Origin: Saposhnikovia divaricata
Lineage: Eukaryota > Streptophyta > Magnoliopsida > Apiales > Apiaceae
Assembly: GCA_036435485.1 (NCBI GenBank)
Contig: CM071595.1
Location: forward strand, 101,300,580-101,364,579
DNA length: 64,000 bases
Reading direction: 5' to 3'
In this document: one piece after another, positions 41,546-53,610 of the stretch
Numbering within the stretch: the stretch's first letter is position 1
Layout: every line of letters starts with the position of its first letter
The notes under the pieces: model-generated
Databases searched by the model: none
Told to the model about the DNA's origin: nothing
The model's input: the letters and a program-made list of their open reading frames with translations, nothing else
Position numbers and translations under genes: made by a program

Positions 41546-44002
41546 ATGTCTGCCAAAGGCAATGTCAAAATTCCTATCTTTAATAAAGATAATTATGATA
41601 TGTGGAAAAACAAAATGGAGTTATTTCTTGATGTAGCAAACCCAAGTTTTTTGTGGGTTTTGGAAAATGGACCAGAAATTCCCATGCAACATGATACTGA
41701 AACAGTTGTAAATGGAACTGTAACAGTCCCTGCCAGATCCTATCCAAAGGACCCTAAGAACTATACCTCTGAAGATAAGGAGGCAACTGGATTGGATAAA
41801 AATTTGAGACTCATTCTGTTGGATTCCCTAGATGCTGTAATGTATAGCCATGTGAGAAATTGTAAAACTGCTAACCACATCTGGGAAACTATTGAGGTCA
41901 TTAATGAAGGGACTGATGAAGTCAAGGAAAATAGACTGCAAATTCTAACTTCTGAATATGAACACTTTAGAGCTGGCCCTAATGAAGGCATTCAGGAAGT
42001 GTTCGAAAGGTATAACAAGATACTCAACAACTTGCAAGTTCATGGCAAGCATTATACTCAGAAGGAGATCAACATGAAGTTTTTACTAACTATGCCTACT
42101 CACTTGGAACATAGAATTACTGCCATCAGAGAATCTAGAGACTTGACTCAGGTTGCTCTTGAAAGGCTGTTTGGTGTTCTGAAAACATATGAATTAGAAC
42201 AAGTACAGCAAAAGGAATTCTATGGCAAAGGCAGAATGGCAAATTCTTCTACAGCTTTAGTGGTTGAGGTTCCTAAGGAAGTGGAAACTAAAGTGGTTCA
42301 ACCTATCAGTTTCAACAAGGAACAAACTGAAGTAGAACTTGGCCAAACACCAGCTACTCAGGATGGTGGAGAATTTTATTCACTTGAAGAGCTGGATCAA
42401 TTGGAAGATGAATCTATGGCAATGATGGTGAGACAATTTAGTAACTTCAGATTCAGAAGAAATCCAAAGTTCAGGTTTAAGTCAAATAACAGGTTTCAAA
42501 GAGGAGGTTCTTCATCCTCTAGTAACAGGGGAGGTTATAAAACTGGAACTGTTGACAGAAGCAAAATCCGTTGTTTCAGTTGTAATGAGTTGGGACATTT
42601 TGCTACTGAGTGTCAGAAACCCAAGCAAGCACAGAAGAAAGATTATGTTTCTGAAAAGAAGAAAAGTGGAAGAGCTTATGTGGCTGCTGGTAAAAGCTGG
42701 GATGATACAGATAGCGAAGATGAAGAATATGGAAACTTTGCGTTGGTGGCAAATGCTGAATCTTCAACTTATTATACCACTCCGGTAATTCTTACTGATG
42801 CTCAGTTAATTGATAGTTTACGTCGTTCCTTGAATAATACAGAAAGAGGGTACGAGAGAATAAGTCTTGTTAACACTAATCTTGAAAATCAAATGCTAGA
42901 TTTAAAAAAAGTACAGGTTAATCAAGATAAGAATATAGAAGAAATAGCTCGACTTAACTGCAGAGAAATGGGTCTAGGAGAATACATGACAAAACAAGTT
43001 GATAAGATTGCTGAACAAGAAACCACCATTAGGGAACTTGAAACACAGGTTAGAGCGTGTTATAATTCTGTTAAAGTTTCTAAAGATTTCTTCAACAAAC
43101 AAGCATTAGAACAAACTGTAGGAATAGGATTTGATTACAGTCAAGCTGTTGGTTCTTTGAGTAATCATTCCCCTAATTCTATACCAGCTAAAGAAAGAGG
43201 TATACCACATATTCTCAAGAATGTTGAAAAACCAATGTTTACAAAATCTGATGCTGGTCCACCAGATATTCGTTCTATGGTTATACATGAAGAAATGAGA
43301 AATGAGGATGCTGCAAATGGCACAGTTCTTGCTGAGAATAAATGTGTTAAGAATAAAACTGCTAAAAACTATAATACAAAGAATGTGTCATCCAAGAAAA
43401 ATGTCACAGTATTTGTTAAGGCTAAATCAGTTGAGGACGTTAACACAACAAATGTGTCACCCAAGAAAGATGTACCTAAAGTACCAGTCAAAGTTGTTGA
43501 ATCAGCTAGTACTTCTAAGACTGGATTAGGTAGTAACAAGTCAAAGCAGAAAAATACCATGCCTACTATTAACTCTAATCATAAAGCATGTGGTATTATC
43601 AATTGTATGTCTTGTGCTTTTAACAATATGCGTGCTTATTTTAATGGTAATTATGCATGTGTTAAACAGAATGCTCCTCGACAGCACATGAACAGGAACA
43701 ATAATGTTCGATCTAAGACTGCTTTTCCTCCTCAAGTTAGGAGAGAGACATTTGTACCTAAGACTAAACAAAAGATTACCAAGAATGTCTACCAGGTCAA
43801 ATGTCCAGTCAATGACACAAGTGTTACTGCTGCGAGAGAAACATGGATACCCAAGAGTAAACAAAAGATTTTCAAATCTGTTTATAAGGTTAAATGTTTA
43901 TTGACTAAAGAGGTTAAACATAAAAATGTTGTTTTGCCTGACAAAGGTCAATACTTTAAGTACGCAGGACCCAATCAAATTTGGGTCCCGAAGAAGGTTT
44001 AA
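41546..44002 (+). CDS. SIRE-like gag, 818 aa
   Basis: Starts MSAKGNVKIPIFNKDNYDMW. UBN2-type gag core at about residues 80-210 (TANHIWETIEVINEGTDEV, GIQEVFERYNKILNNLQVHG), a basic stretch, a zinc knuckle CFSCNELGHFATEC near residue 345, a coiled-coil near 420-500 (NLENQMLDLKKVQVNQDKN), then a long Lys/Asn-rich C-terminus that ends YAGPNQIWVPKKV. It is long for a copia gag but usual for Sirevirus relatives. No stop or shift interrupts it. It would build the particle and bind RNA. Its end overlaps the pol frame by about 22 bp in another frame. Confidence 0.93.
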   Translation: MSAKGNVKIPIFNKDNYDMWKNKMELFLDVANPSFLWVLENGPEIPMQHDTETVVNGTVTVPARSYPKDPKNYTSEDKEATGLDKNLRLILLDSLDAVMYSHVRNCKTANHIWETIEVINEGTDEVKENRLQILTSEYEHFRAGPNEGIQEVFERYNKILNNLQVHGKHYTQKEINMKFLLTMPTHLEHRITAIRESRDLTQVALERLFGVLKTYELEQVQQKEFYGKGRMANSSTALVVEVPKEVETKVVQPISFNKEQTEVELGQTPATQDGGEFYSLEELDQLEDESMAMMVRQFSNFRFRRNPKFRFKSNNRFQRGGSSSSSNRGGYKTGTVDRSKIRCFSCNELGHFATECQKPKQAQKKDYVSEKKKSGRAYVAAGKSWDDTDSEDEEYGNFALVANAESSTYYTTPVILTDAQLIDSLRRSLNNTERGYERISLVNTNLENQMLDLKKVQVNQDKNIEEIARLNCREMGLGEYMTKQVDKIAEQETTIRELETQVRACYNSVKVSKDFFNKQALEQTVGIGFDYSQAVGSLSNHSPNSIPAKERGIPHILKNVEKPMFTKSDAGPPDIRSMVIHEEMRNEDAANGTVLAENKCVKNKTAKNYNTKNVSSKKNVTVFVKAKSVEDVNTTNVSPKKDVPKVPVKVVESASTSKTGLGSNKSKQKNTMPTINSNHKACGIINCMSCAFNNMRAYFNGNYACVKQNAPRQHMNRNNNVRSKTAFPPQVRRETFVPKTKQKITKNVYQVKCPVNDTSVTAARETWIPKSKQKIFKSVYKVKCLLTKEVKHKNVVLPDKGQYFKYAGPNQIWVPKKV

Positions 44003-47000
44003 CTCATTTGTCATTGCAGGGTATTGAACAGGTTGATCGAGTGACCTGGATCTTGGACAGTGGATGTTCAAGGCATATGACTGGAGATAGAACCCTGCTG
44101 ACAAATGTGGTGGAGAAGGCCGGCCCAGTAGTTACCTTTGGAGATAACAGCAAAGGTAGAACTGATGGATATGGCAGACTTGAAGCTGGAAATGTTATCA
44201 TTGATGAAGTTTCTTTTGTGAAAGGACTTGAGCACAATTTGCTCAGTGTCAGTCAATTCTGTGATAAAGGTTATGAAGTTCATTTCAACAAGAAGAATTG
44301 TCTAATTTCACACAAGAGACATGAAAAGCCACAACTGACAGGAGTTAGAAAAGGCAATCTGTACGTAGCCAATATGAACTCAGGAAGCACTGAAGAAGTC
44401 ACTTGCTTCTACACTAAAGCATCTAATGATGAGAGTTGGCTATGGCACAAGAAACTTTCTCATCTTAATTTCAAGACAATGAATTCTCTGGTCAAAAGAG
44501 AATTGGTGAGAGGTTTGCCTTCAATGGAATTCACTCAAGAAGGACTGTGTGATGCATGTCAAAAGGGCAAGCTAAAAAGGGCAAGTCACAGGAGCACTGA
44601 TACATCTTCAATAACTGAACCATTACAATTACTTCATATGGATTTGTTTGGTCCAGTCAATGTGATGTCTATGTCAAGGAAGAGATATGCTCTAGTGATT
44701 GTTGATGATTTTTCAAAATACACATGGGTTCTGTTTTTGAATTCTAAAGATGAGACTCCACAACTGGTGATTGATCACATCAAGTTAATTGAGCGAGATT
44801 CTACGTATCCAGTGAGAGCTATAAGATCAGATAATGGAACTGAATTCAAGAATGCAGTTCTAAATGACTTTTGCACTGAGAAGGGTATAACCAGACAATA
44901 TTCAGCTCCAAGAACTCCTCAGCAAAATGGGGTAGTCAAAAGAAAGAATAGAACCTTGATTGAAGCTGCACGTACTATGCTAAGTGAATCAAGGCTTCCA
45001 TTGTACTTTTGGGCTGAAGCCGTCAATACTGCGTGCTATACCCAGAATCGAACTCTAATCAATAAAGATCAAATGAAGACACCCTATGAAATTATGGCTG
45101 ATAAGAAACCTTCACTCAAATACTTTCATGTATTTGGGGCAAAATGCTTTGTGCTTAAAGAAGGTGATGATCAAGGTGGTAAATTCGATACCAAAGCATT
45201 TGAAGCAATTTTTATTGGTTATTCAATGAGAGCATACAGGGTGTATGTGATTGATGAACAGAAGATGATGGAAAGTGTCAATGTAACATTCGATGACACT
45301 AAACTCCCTAGTATCCAAACTGAGAATCCATCTGAGAAGCTATCTTTCGATGACATGACAGATACAGATTCAGATGATGACAATGCACCTGAGATTTTTG
45401 CTGATGCTAATGACAACAATGATGATCAGGGTAATGGTGATGAAATCAATGATAGTAGTCAAAATTCCTCTGATTCTAATAATCAATCATCATCTAGTCA
45501 ACCTGGCAACAACTCAGGGGGAGAAAATGAAGGGTCAACTGGTCACACACAACATCCCAATGAAGGTCAAGGAGAATCATCAAGATCCAATCTTCCCAGA
45601 CAGACTGTTTGGAATAGAGCTCATCCTTTTGAGTTAATCATTGGTGATCCAGTTGTTGGTGTAAAGACTAGAAGAGCTCTTCAGAATCAATGCAATTATT
45701 CAGGGTTTCTATTTGAAATGGAACCTAAGAAAACTGAAGAAGCTCTTTCTGATCCTGATTGGGTGATTGCTATGCAAGATGAACTCAATCAATTTAAACA
45801 ACAAGAAGTTTTGAAGCTGGTACCCAGACCTACAGACAGACCAGTAGTTGGCACAAGGTGGGTATTCAGAAACAAACTTGATGAAGATGGCACAGTGACG
45901 AGAAATAAAGCAAGACTGGTAGCAAAGGGTTACTCCCAATCTGAAGGCATTGACTATGATGAGACCTATGCTCCAGTGGCTAGACTTGAGGCCATAAGAA
46001 TATTCTTGGCATTCGCAGCATTTTCAAACTTTAAAGTTTATCAAATGGATGTCAAGAGTGCTTTCTTGAATGGCAAGCTAGATGAAGAGGTTTATGTAGA
46101 ACAGCCCCTGGCTTTGAAGATCAGGATTTAATTGGCTATGTCTACTTCATTTTCAAGGCTGTCTATGGTCTTAAGCAAGTACCAAGGAAATGGTATGACA
46201 CTCTCTCTGAATTTTTACTTGAAAATGATTTTGTTAGAGGTGTCATAGACAAAACTCTCTTTACAAAGAAACATAAGAATGATACCATTATAGTCCAAGT
46301 CTATGTGGACGATATAATATTTGGGTCTACTAATGATCTTTTGTGCAAGAAATTTGCGAAGTTAATGCAGGGTAGATTTGAAATGAGCATGATGGGTGAG
46401 TTGAAGTTCTTTCTTGGATTGCAAATAAGTCAAAGGACAGATGGAATATTTATCTGTCAATCCAAGTATGTCAAAGAGCTTCTCAAGAAGTATCAAATGG
46501 AGGACTCTTCTTCAGCAAAGACACCATCATCCACAGCTGTCAAATTTGGAGCATGTGAAAATTCTGTCAAGGTAGATATCACAAGCTACAGAGGTATGAT
46601 AGGCTCATTACTTTATCTTACTGCGAGTAGACCTGATATTATGCATGCTACGTGTTTGTGTGCAAGGTTCCAATCGGATCCTAGAGATGTTCATCTCATT
46701 GCTGTTAAAAGAATTCTGAGATATCTTAAGGGTACGCCTAACCTAGGCATCTGGTACCCTAAAGATTCTGGTTTTAATCTTGTTGGATATACAGATTCTG
46801 ACTATGCAGGAAGTGTTGTGGATAGAAAAAGCACATCTGGGAGTTGTCAATTCCTAGGTGGTAGACTAGTTTCCTGGTACATCAAGAAACAACAGACAGT
46901 TTCCAATTCAACGGCTGAAGCTGAATATATAGCTGCTGGAAGCTGTTGCGCACAGATTTTGTGGATCAGGAATCAGCTGAGAGACTATGGCTTTGTGCTT

Positions 47001-47252
47001 GATAAAATTCCAATTTTATGTGATAATACAAGTGCCATAGCAATCTCTAACAATCCTGTGCAGCACACAAGGACAATGCATATTGATATCAGGTATCATT
47101 TTATTCGAGAGCATGTCATGAATGGTACCGTGGAGTTATTTTTTGTACCCACGGAAGAACAAACAGCAGATATTTTTACTAAGTCTCTTGACGAATCCAC
47201 ATTTACCAGAATTGTTGGTGAATTGGGTATGTTAAACAGTCCTAGTAATTAA
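43981..47252 (+). pseudogene. SIRE-like pol, one frameshift and a mutated integrase active site
   Basis: Protease TWILDSGCSRHMTGD; pre-integrase WLWHKKLSHLNF to CDACQKGK; integrase core HMDLFGP and RSDNGTEF. Thirty-five residues later NGVVKRKNRT has Lys where the catalytic Glu belongs (codon AAA, 44938-44940, residue 320). RT follows: GTRWVFRNKLDEDGTV, YQMDVKSAFLNG. A one-base loss in the C-run at about 46105 shifts the frame, and RT resumes as VYGLKQVPRKWYD and QVYVDDIIFGS. RNase H: YTDSDYAGSVVDRKSTSG, STAEAEYIAAGSC, ending ELGMLNSPSN. The 43981 start is not a true ATG; expression from gag by frameshift or splicing is inferred. Confidence 0.92.
46305..47252 (+). CDS. C-terminal RT and RNase H part of SIRE-like pol
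   Basis: This frame is open from before 46140 and contains the RT active site VYVDDI, then RNase H through TKSLDESTF. It is the second half of pol after the frameshift; the nominal Met is the residue before DDIIFGS inside the active-site region, not a start. Confidence 0.85.
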   Translation: MDDIIFGSTNDLLCKKFAKLMQGRFEMSMMGELKFFLGLQISQRTDGIFICQSKYVKELLKKYQMEDSSSAKTPSSTAVKFGACENSVKVDITSYRGMIGSLLYLTASRPDIMHATCLCARFQSDPRDVHLIAVKRILRYLKGTPNLGIWYPKDSGFNLVGYTDSDYAGSVVDRKSTSGSCQFLGGRLVSWYIKKQQTVSNSTAEAEYIAAGSCCAQILWIRNQLRDYGFVLDKIPILCDNTSAIAISNNPVQHTRTMHIDIRYHFIREHVMNGTVELFFVPTEEQTADIFTKSLDESTFTRIVGELGMLNSPSN

Positions 47253-48720
47253 ACTGGTTAATATCTGAGGTTTGATCTTTAATAATTTACAAGTGATTAT
47301 TGTGTTAATATTTCTTATTAAATCACTTGTATAATTATTTTATCAACTTATATCCTTGCTTATTTCATCTTAAATCATTGTTATTATCTTCTGTACATAT
47401 TTTTAATTACTTATTATATTTTTAGATTAATTCATTTTCTTTGAAAATATTTTTCTCGAATTTTACAAGCTGTAATTTATGAGAAATCTATTTTTCTTGA
47501 AAATGTTATTGTTTTTAATTCAGTTTGATTATTTTTGTTGTTTAAATAAATCATAGTTTCTTTTTGAATAATTTTCTATATGGAAATTGTTTTATTAGAA
47601 AATTTATAGATTTATTAACTCATCAGAAATAATTATGTAAATATGTAGTATAATTATTTAGTTTTATTTTATTTTATTTGATTTGTAATGTTTGTCCTTC
47701 TGTTATTAATGTTTGATTTCGTAAAAAGGACTACATATGATCGTTTTTATAATTTTTATTAGGTTTTATAATTTTAGTATAAATTAATTTGCTATTTTTT
47801 GTTTCTGTAAATTATTAATGTAATTTTCTTGATTTAAATTCTGTTAACATTCTGTTTTTAGTTAGTTATATTAACTGATTTGTTAGAATATAACTATCGG
47901 TATAACAATCTCCTTGATTGTTATATTCGAACGTTTGATTAGTTATATTAGTTTTAAATAATGTAATATAACTTAGAAATAAATTAGATATAACTTTGTT
48001 TTTGTTTTTGTTTAAATATAACTGTTAAAATAGTTTATAGTTATATTGAGTGTTTTAACAGTAATATAACTATCGGTATAACTAAGATTTGATTGTTATA
48101 TTGAGTGTTTTTTCAGTAGTTATATTAGAGATTAACAGCAATATAACTTACAGCCTAGGGTAGTCATATTACGTTTTAAACGTAATATAACTATCGGTAT
48201 GACTATCACCCGATAGTCATATCACAGTTATTTCATATATAATAACTAAGTTATATTTTGACAGTCATATCATTAGTGGTTGTTATATTGGCGTGTTAAG
48301 TCACCCAATCCGTTCGAAATATACATACAATATACACATCATATTCGAACGAATTGCTGTCAAATTTCTACCTCAAATCTTACTCAAAACACGTTTCTAA
48401 GGATCATTTGTGATTACCCAGTCTATAACCTTCCTAATCAAGGTTGAAAATGTAAGATTTGATCGAGTTTTGAGTTTTTGAGATTGAAAAAATTCGAATT
48501 TTTGATCTAAAAATCCGAACAATTGGTTGTGATTTTGTAAAAACTAAAATTACATGTGTGTTTGTATTACAATCAAGATCCTTGTCTGAATTTTTCATAA
48601 TTTTTGATAGAGATTTTGATTTTTCGAATTTTTTAATTATTAATTAATTCGAATTTTGTAATTTAATTGGGTTAAATTGTTGAATTTTGCAGATTTACTA
48701 ATTTTAATCCCTGATTTGCA
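47253..48720 (+). other. Spacer between pol and the envelope-like ORF, with LTR-like words
   Basis: AT-rich and non-coding. TATAACTATCGGTATAAC-type words occur at 47889-47906, 48065-48082 and (as ...TATGAC) 48186-48203. The reverse complement of the same word, GTTATACCGATAGTCATA, is in the LTR just upstream of its TATA box (40699-40716). Confidence 0.7.
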
Positions 48721-51700
48721 ATGGCTGGTGCTTATAATAATTTTGAACTTGTGAATCCAATTATATTGGATACTTTAATCCCGAGGATTGCCCAGTGGAT
48801 CGGTTCAAGTCCTGGATAAAGTTTCTAAATGAGCAAAATCTCTGTAGTCACTCTATAACTGCAAATGTTCCAATGAAATTTGGTCCACTCAAATTAATGT
48901 GTACTACAGCTGTCTCAGATGAAAGATCGTTTTCATTCGATTTTAATGGCCAGACATATACAGTGGATGAATCTGTCTTCAATGCTGCTCTGGGACTTCC
49001 TACTAAACGATTTGCTGAATTGCCTTCAAATGATGAGTTGACTCAATTTTTCACAAATATCAACTATCATGGTCAACTGAATCTGAAACGACCACTCAAA
49101 AGCAATCTTGTTCAAGAATGGAATATCTTCTTCGAGATCATAGCAAAGGTGTTTGCTAATTCTACAAAGAGCAACAATACTGTCATCACAGGTATGTTAC
49201 AGTCAATTGGTTTCTCGATTGCTCACAATAGAAGAATCAATTTTGGCAGCTTGATATGGCCTATTCTGCTGAATCGATTGAAGAAGGCTACAAAGAACTT
49301 TGGAAAAGGTAAACTGGTTAAGTGTCATTATCCTCGATTCTTGACACTAATTTTTAATCATCTAATGCCTAAGGATCAACCTGCTCCGTTTCCAAATGAT
49401 CGAATTCAATGGTCTGGTAAACCAAACAAGAAGTTCTACACCAGGCTGGATACTTCTAAGGTCTTGTTGCATGTTCCTGTAGTCATAACACCTTATATGT
49501 CTACATACATACATTTGCCAAATGTCATGCCACAGCCAGATGCTGAAGTACCTTTAGTTCAACAAGCTCCACAGCCTGAAGCAGAACAAGTTCGAGTACC
49601 TCAACCTGATTCTGAACCCTTGAATGTTCTTGAACATCAACTTCCAGTGGATCAACACACTCAGAATGAAGATGATGCACATGTCAATGATCAGGTATTT
49701 GACTCAACTCCACTACAATCTCAATATCTTTCTGGTAGTCAAATGATTGTGAGAAGTGACCAAGGGGTTGTAGATCCACAACCTTTATCCCAGGTCAATG
49801 CACCAAACACTGATCCTAAATTCTCCAAACACTATCGTAGAAAGAAATTGTCATTCAAAAGAGCTGTTCCCAGTAGTGATGTTGTGAGTGAAACAGATTT
49901 TCCATCACAAAAGAAAAGTAAAACCATGTCAAAGGCAATCTTAAACCCATTCATTCCTTCAAGCTCACCCCTGTTACTCACAATGGGGGAAGATATTTTT
50001 GTAAATGAAGCTGAAAATATTGTTATGCAAGTGGAGCAAGTTACAGTGCCTGCCATTGTTACGGCAGAAGAACCTTCACAGGTTGATCGGGATTTGCGAA
50101 ATCCCATTGCACCACCACTGACCTTCCAAGAGGAGGCTAGGGTGATCTCCAGTGCAGGTACAATGGATGCAGCTAAGGATAATGAGAGGAGTGATGTGAG
50201 AATTACTTCAAATCTGAGTGAAACACCAGCACGTGAGGTGAGTGATACTCAGAGAGCTATTGAAGTGAGAGCACACAATGACACATACACTTTATCTCTC
50301 ATTACTCAACTCAATCAGATGAAAGAAAGTCTTGCTCAAGCTGAAGAGGACAACAAAAACTTGAGGTTTGATATGGACAACATGAGAACTATCTTCAACA
50401 ACAAAATCAATGCACTTAAACTCTCTCAACAACAAGCAGTTGAAGACTCTGGAGATGTCACAGTGGCTCAAGATCTTATTATCTCATCTATGGCTAATCA
50501 AATTGAAGATCTTCAGAACAACATAAATGAAAATCATTTAACCACTGAACATCGTCTCAGTCAGATTGAAAAGCAAAGTGATGATCAATCAAAGGGGTTA
50601 AGACATTTATATAATATCATCAGCAGAACTCACTCACTTACCGCAGAAGAGAAGAAATTCTTCGGAGGTAGTGATGAAAGTGACCCTGGAGCTGGTACAA
50701 GTCACAAGACTGTAGAGGATTCCTCAACTAAGGGGGAGAAATCTAGAGGGGGAGCAAGTGCAAGTGCAAGTAAAGAAAAATTTGAAGATAGGAGTGAAGG
50801 GAAGAAGACAACTCATCAAGCAGCAGCAGAACAGGAAGATGATGATGTAGAAGGTTTTTACTATACAGGTGAACCTGATATTGATCTGTTTGCTGACTTA
50901 CAGTTTCCTGATGTTGGTGAAGAATTTGATGAACCAGATCTCAGTTTTTGGGATGATGAAGAGCAAATAATTCCTGATTCTGTTGAAACACAACAAATGA
51001 ATTTTGAAGCAAACAAAGAACTCGAACAGAATGAAGCTAATCTGGCTATGAGAGAAGAAAGACTCAAGAAGACACTTGAACAGTTAGCTCATAATGAGAG
51101 ACTTCAAAAGGCAGAACATGAAGCACTTCAAAAGCAATATGCTCAGAAACTGGAAGCTAGGAAGATGTACATCAAGTACAAAAATGGTGATAAGTGGGAA
51201 CGTGCTCAAAAGGTAATTGACTCACCACAAACTTCTGACTATGATGATCGTCGAATGATTGCTATCTTTGAAAGCTTTAAACAGAAGAACCCTATACATG
51301 ATATGTATTTGAAAGCCTTAAAGACAGAAATTGTGAGAATAACCACTGCATCTGATCCTAAGAATGGTGAGCTACTTATCTTCGTTGAATGTCATAAGCT
51401 CGGATCTCACAAAGTATCGCTTCAGTTCTTCTATGATAGATCCCTGTCAGAGCTTTGGGTGTTGAGACCAAAAGTAAGAACATCTTCTGAACTAGGCATA
51501 CTGCTTCATGAAAAGTTTCAAGAGTTTGCTGAAAGAGCTGGTCCTGAAGTTATAAGTGACCCTCCACAAGTTAAAATTCTCAAGGGAGAAGTCATTCATA
51601 CTGTTAATCTTCAGACAGACGAATTGTATACACATCTTGCTAGACACTTGGTATATGTTGAATATGCTCTTCGGAATCATGGTTTTGCATCACAGGAAAA

Positions 51701-51923
51701 GATTGAAGCTGCAAATCATATTCGATCCTATGCTCAGACCAACATGAAGAAATACAAGCAGTATCAAGGTGAGTTAAGAAAGAAGCTTGGAATACCACTG
51801 GTCTATCCTACAGATGTGGCATCCAGAAGGGATTTACTTGTTGATTCAGAAATGATCAAGAATCTACCGGACATGGATGAACAAGAAGAAGGAGAAATCA
51901 ATGAGAAAGAAAGTGGTAAATGA
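48721..51923 (+). CDS. Envelope-like third ORF of the SIRE-like element
   Basis: Open for 1042 codons from MDRFKSWIKFLNEQN (48795). A likely original ATG at 48721 (MAGAYNNFELVNP) runs into a stop at about 48817 and joins by a one-base shift. The N-terminal 240 residues (SFDFNGQTYTVDESVFNAAL, HNRRINFGSLIWPILLNRL) resemble the plant retrotransposon third ORF. Then follow a Pro/Gln-rich region, a coiled-coil (about 500-600), an acidic stretch and a second coiled-coil (about 735-800). I see no convincing signal peptide or membrane segment. Function is unknown; 'envelope-like' reflects position. Confidence 0.85.
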
Positions 51924-52167
51924 AGATTAGCTCTACAAGTTATATCATTAGAGCTTTGATAGAACAAGATAGGATAATTGTCTTATATGATCAGTCTAGA
52001 GGATCATCTATCTTGTATTTATCTTTTCTGTTTGAATATGGATAATGTTAATATAAACCAGAACTTTTAAATTATTTAATTAGCATTTAAAGTATTTTCT
52101 TTTACTTGTTTAATTGGGATTAGTTGAAGAATCCTCTAGGTATTTGCTTGTTATTGTATAACAAACA

Positions 52168-52180
52168 AATAGGGGGAGAT
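52168..52180 (+). other. Polypurine tract of the SIRE-like element
   Basis: AATAGGGGGAGAT directly before the 3' LTR. Confidence 0.85.
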
Positions 52181-53605
52181 TGAAAGGCATATGACTCAGC
52201 CTATTTGTAGTTCGAGGATCCTAATCCAATTAAACTAGATTGTAATAAGTAAATAATATCAACTGTCACAGGAATCTCAAAAGATGATAACCGTCAGAAG
52301 AAAAATCAACAAGTCAATCTATAGTTTTGATGTTTTACACTGGAAGAAGATTCAGATATCTGATCAGGCCTCAAGGTAGCATTGAAACAAGTGGATTCAT
52401 TTTCGAAGACAGAGATTTCTATTAGTGACAAGAAACAATTTCAGTACCGAATGATTGATGAGAGTGAAGAGTATAAAAGACCACAGTGTTAAAAGTCACG
52501 ATGAAGAACAGAGATTGGAGTTAGTCGTTCATGAACCAGATAGTACATCGAACGTCAACATCATGCCAGTGTATGTTCCTTATTATAATTACGTGGTTTT
52601 CAGCGGAGTATTGACTTTTAAAGAATTTATATTAATTCTATTTTAATTGATTAAGTCAAGTAATTAAGTTAATAAATAAATTAATTCTATCAGAATTAAT
52701 ATATTTGTTAAAGTGATTATTAGATTAATTAAATAAGAATTAATATGGAAAAGAATTAATTAGTTAAATGATTTTTTTATAAGTCATTTAATTAATTATA
52801 AGCTGAAAAATATGAATGATATAACTATCAAACTGATAGTTATACCGATAGTCATATTCAGTTAAATGGAGATAGTCATATTCAGTTAAATGGAGATAGC
52901 CATATTCAGTTAAATGGAGATAGTCATATTTCATTCAAATGGTAAGTTATACCGAATGTTATATTCATTTGGTAAGTCATACCGAATGTTATATTGACTA
53001 TTTAAGTTATACCGAAAGTTATATTTAAGCTGGACAGTCATATTACATTGATTTGATAGTCATACCGATTGTCATATTAATGTAAAATGATTGTCATATC
53101 AGTTTAAATCAAGTAATATGACTATGGCTGTGTATATAAGGCAGAAGAATGCAGAAAGATCAGAACCAGTCGAATCAAGAACAAGAAAAATACACAGCAG
53201 CTGTTTTCTCTCTCTCTCAAGCTCAAGAACACCTTCAAATTTAATTCTGTAAATTCAAGTTCATCTCAGTTGTAATATCCTATCCGTTGGAACTTGTTTA
53301 CTTGTGATTCTTGTAATACTAGCGAATTAAGTTTCCTAGTTCACAAATTGATATCTTGATTTTATTAACTAAATTAGCAAAGTTCATGTTGAATTTTCTA
53401 ATTAGTTATTAATCCCTTGATAATCATTTGGACTGATTTTGTAACACCCCTCAAGTTAATATATTGTTATATTCAACTTGAAATTTGTGTTATATTATTC
53501 CGCACAAAAATATTCGTTTAAGGCAAAATTATTTAACGAATAAATTTTGAGAAAATGGTATAGATTGTATTCAACCCCCCTTCTACAATCTTAACGGACC
53601 TAACA
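52181..53605 (+). repeat. 3' LTR of the SIRE-like element
   Basis: 1425 bp. It has one extra 24-bp GATAGCCATATTCAGTTAAA-type unit and six C instead of twelve compared with the 5' LTR. Confidence 0.93.
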
Positions 53606-53610
53606 CGGCT

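Larger units (their letters stand above)
40041..53605 (+). mobile_element. SIRE-like Ty1/copia retrotransposon with envelope-like ORF
   Basis: 13,565 bp. LTRs 40041-41447 and 52181-53605 (TGAAAGGCAT to CCTAACA) are flanked by CGGCT (40036-40040 and 53606-53610). The order is PBS, gag, pol (PR-IN-RT-RH), a long spacer, a third large ORF, PPT and 3' LTR. A third ORF after pol together with large size is typical of the SIRE/Maximus group. The LTRs differ by only about five substitutions, one 24-bp repeat unit and a C-run length, so insertion was recent. Pol is nevertheless defective. Confidence 0.93.

Noticed and set aside
42552..42788. Small ORF within SIRE-like gag
   Set aside because: Alternative frame of gag with no domain.
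43975..44002. Classical -1 slippery heptamer at the SIRE-like gag-pol overlap
   Set aside because: AAATTTG is present, but in the gag frame it is split as AA-ATT-TG, not A-AAT-TTG, so it does not fit the usual rule.
40041..53605. Endogenous virus
   Set aside because: LTRs, PBS, PPT, 5-bp duplication and copia gene order identify a retrotransposon; the third ORF alone is not evidence for a virus.
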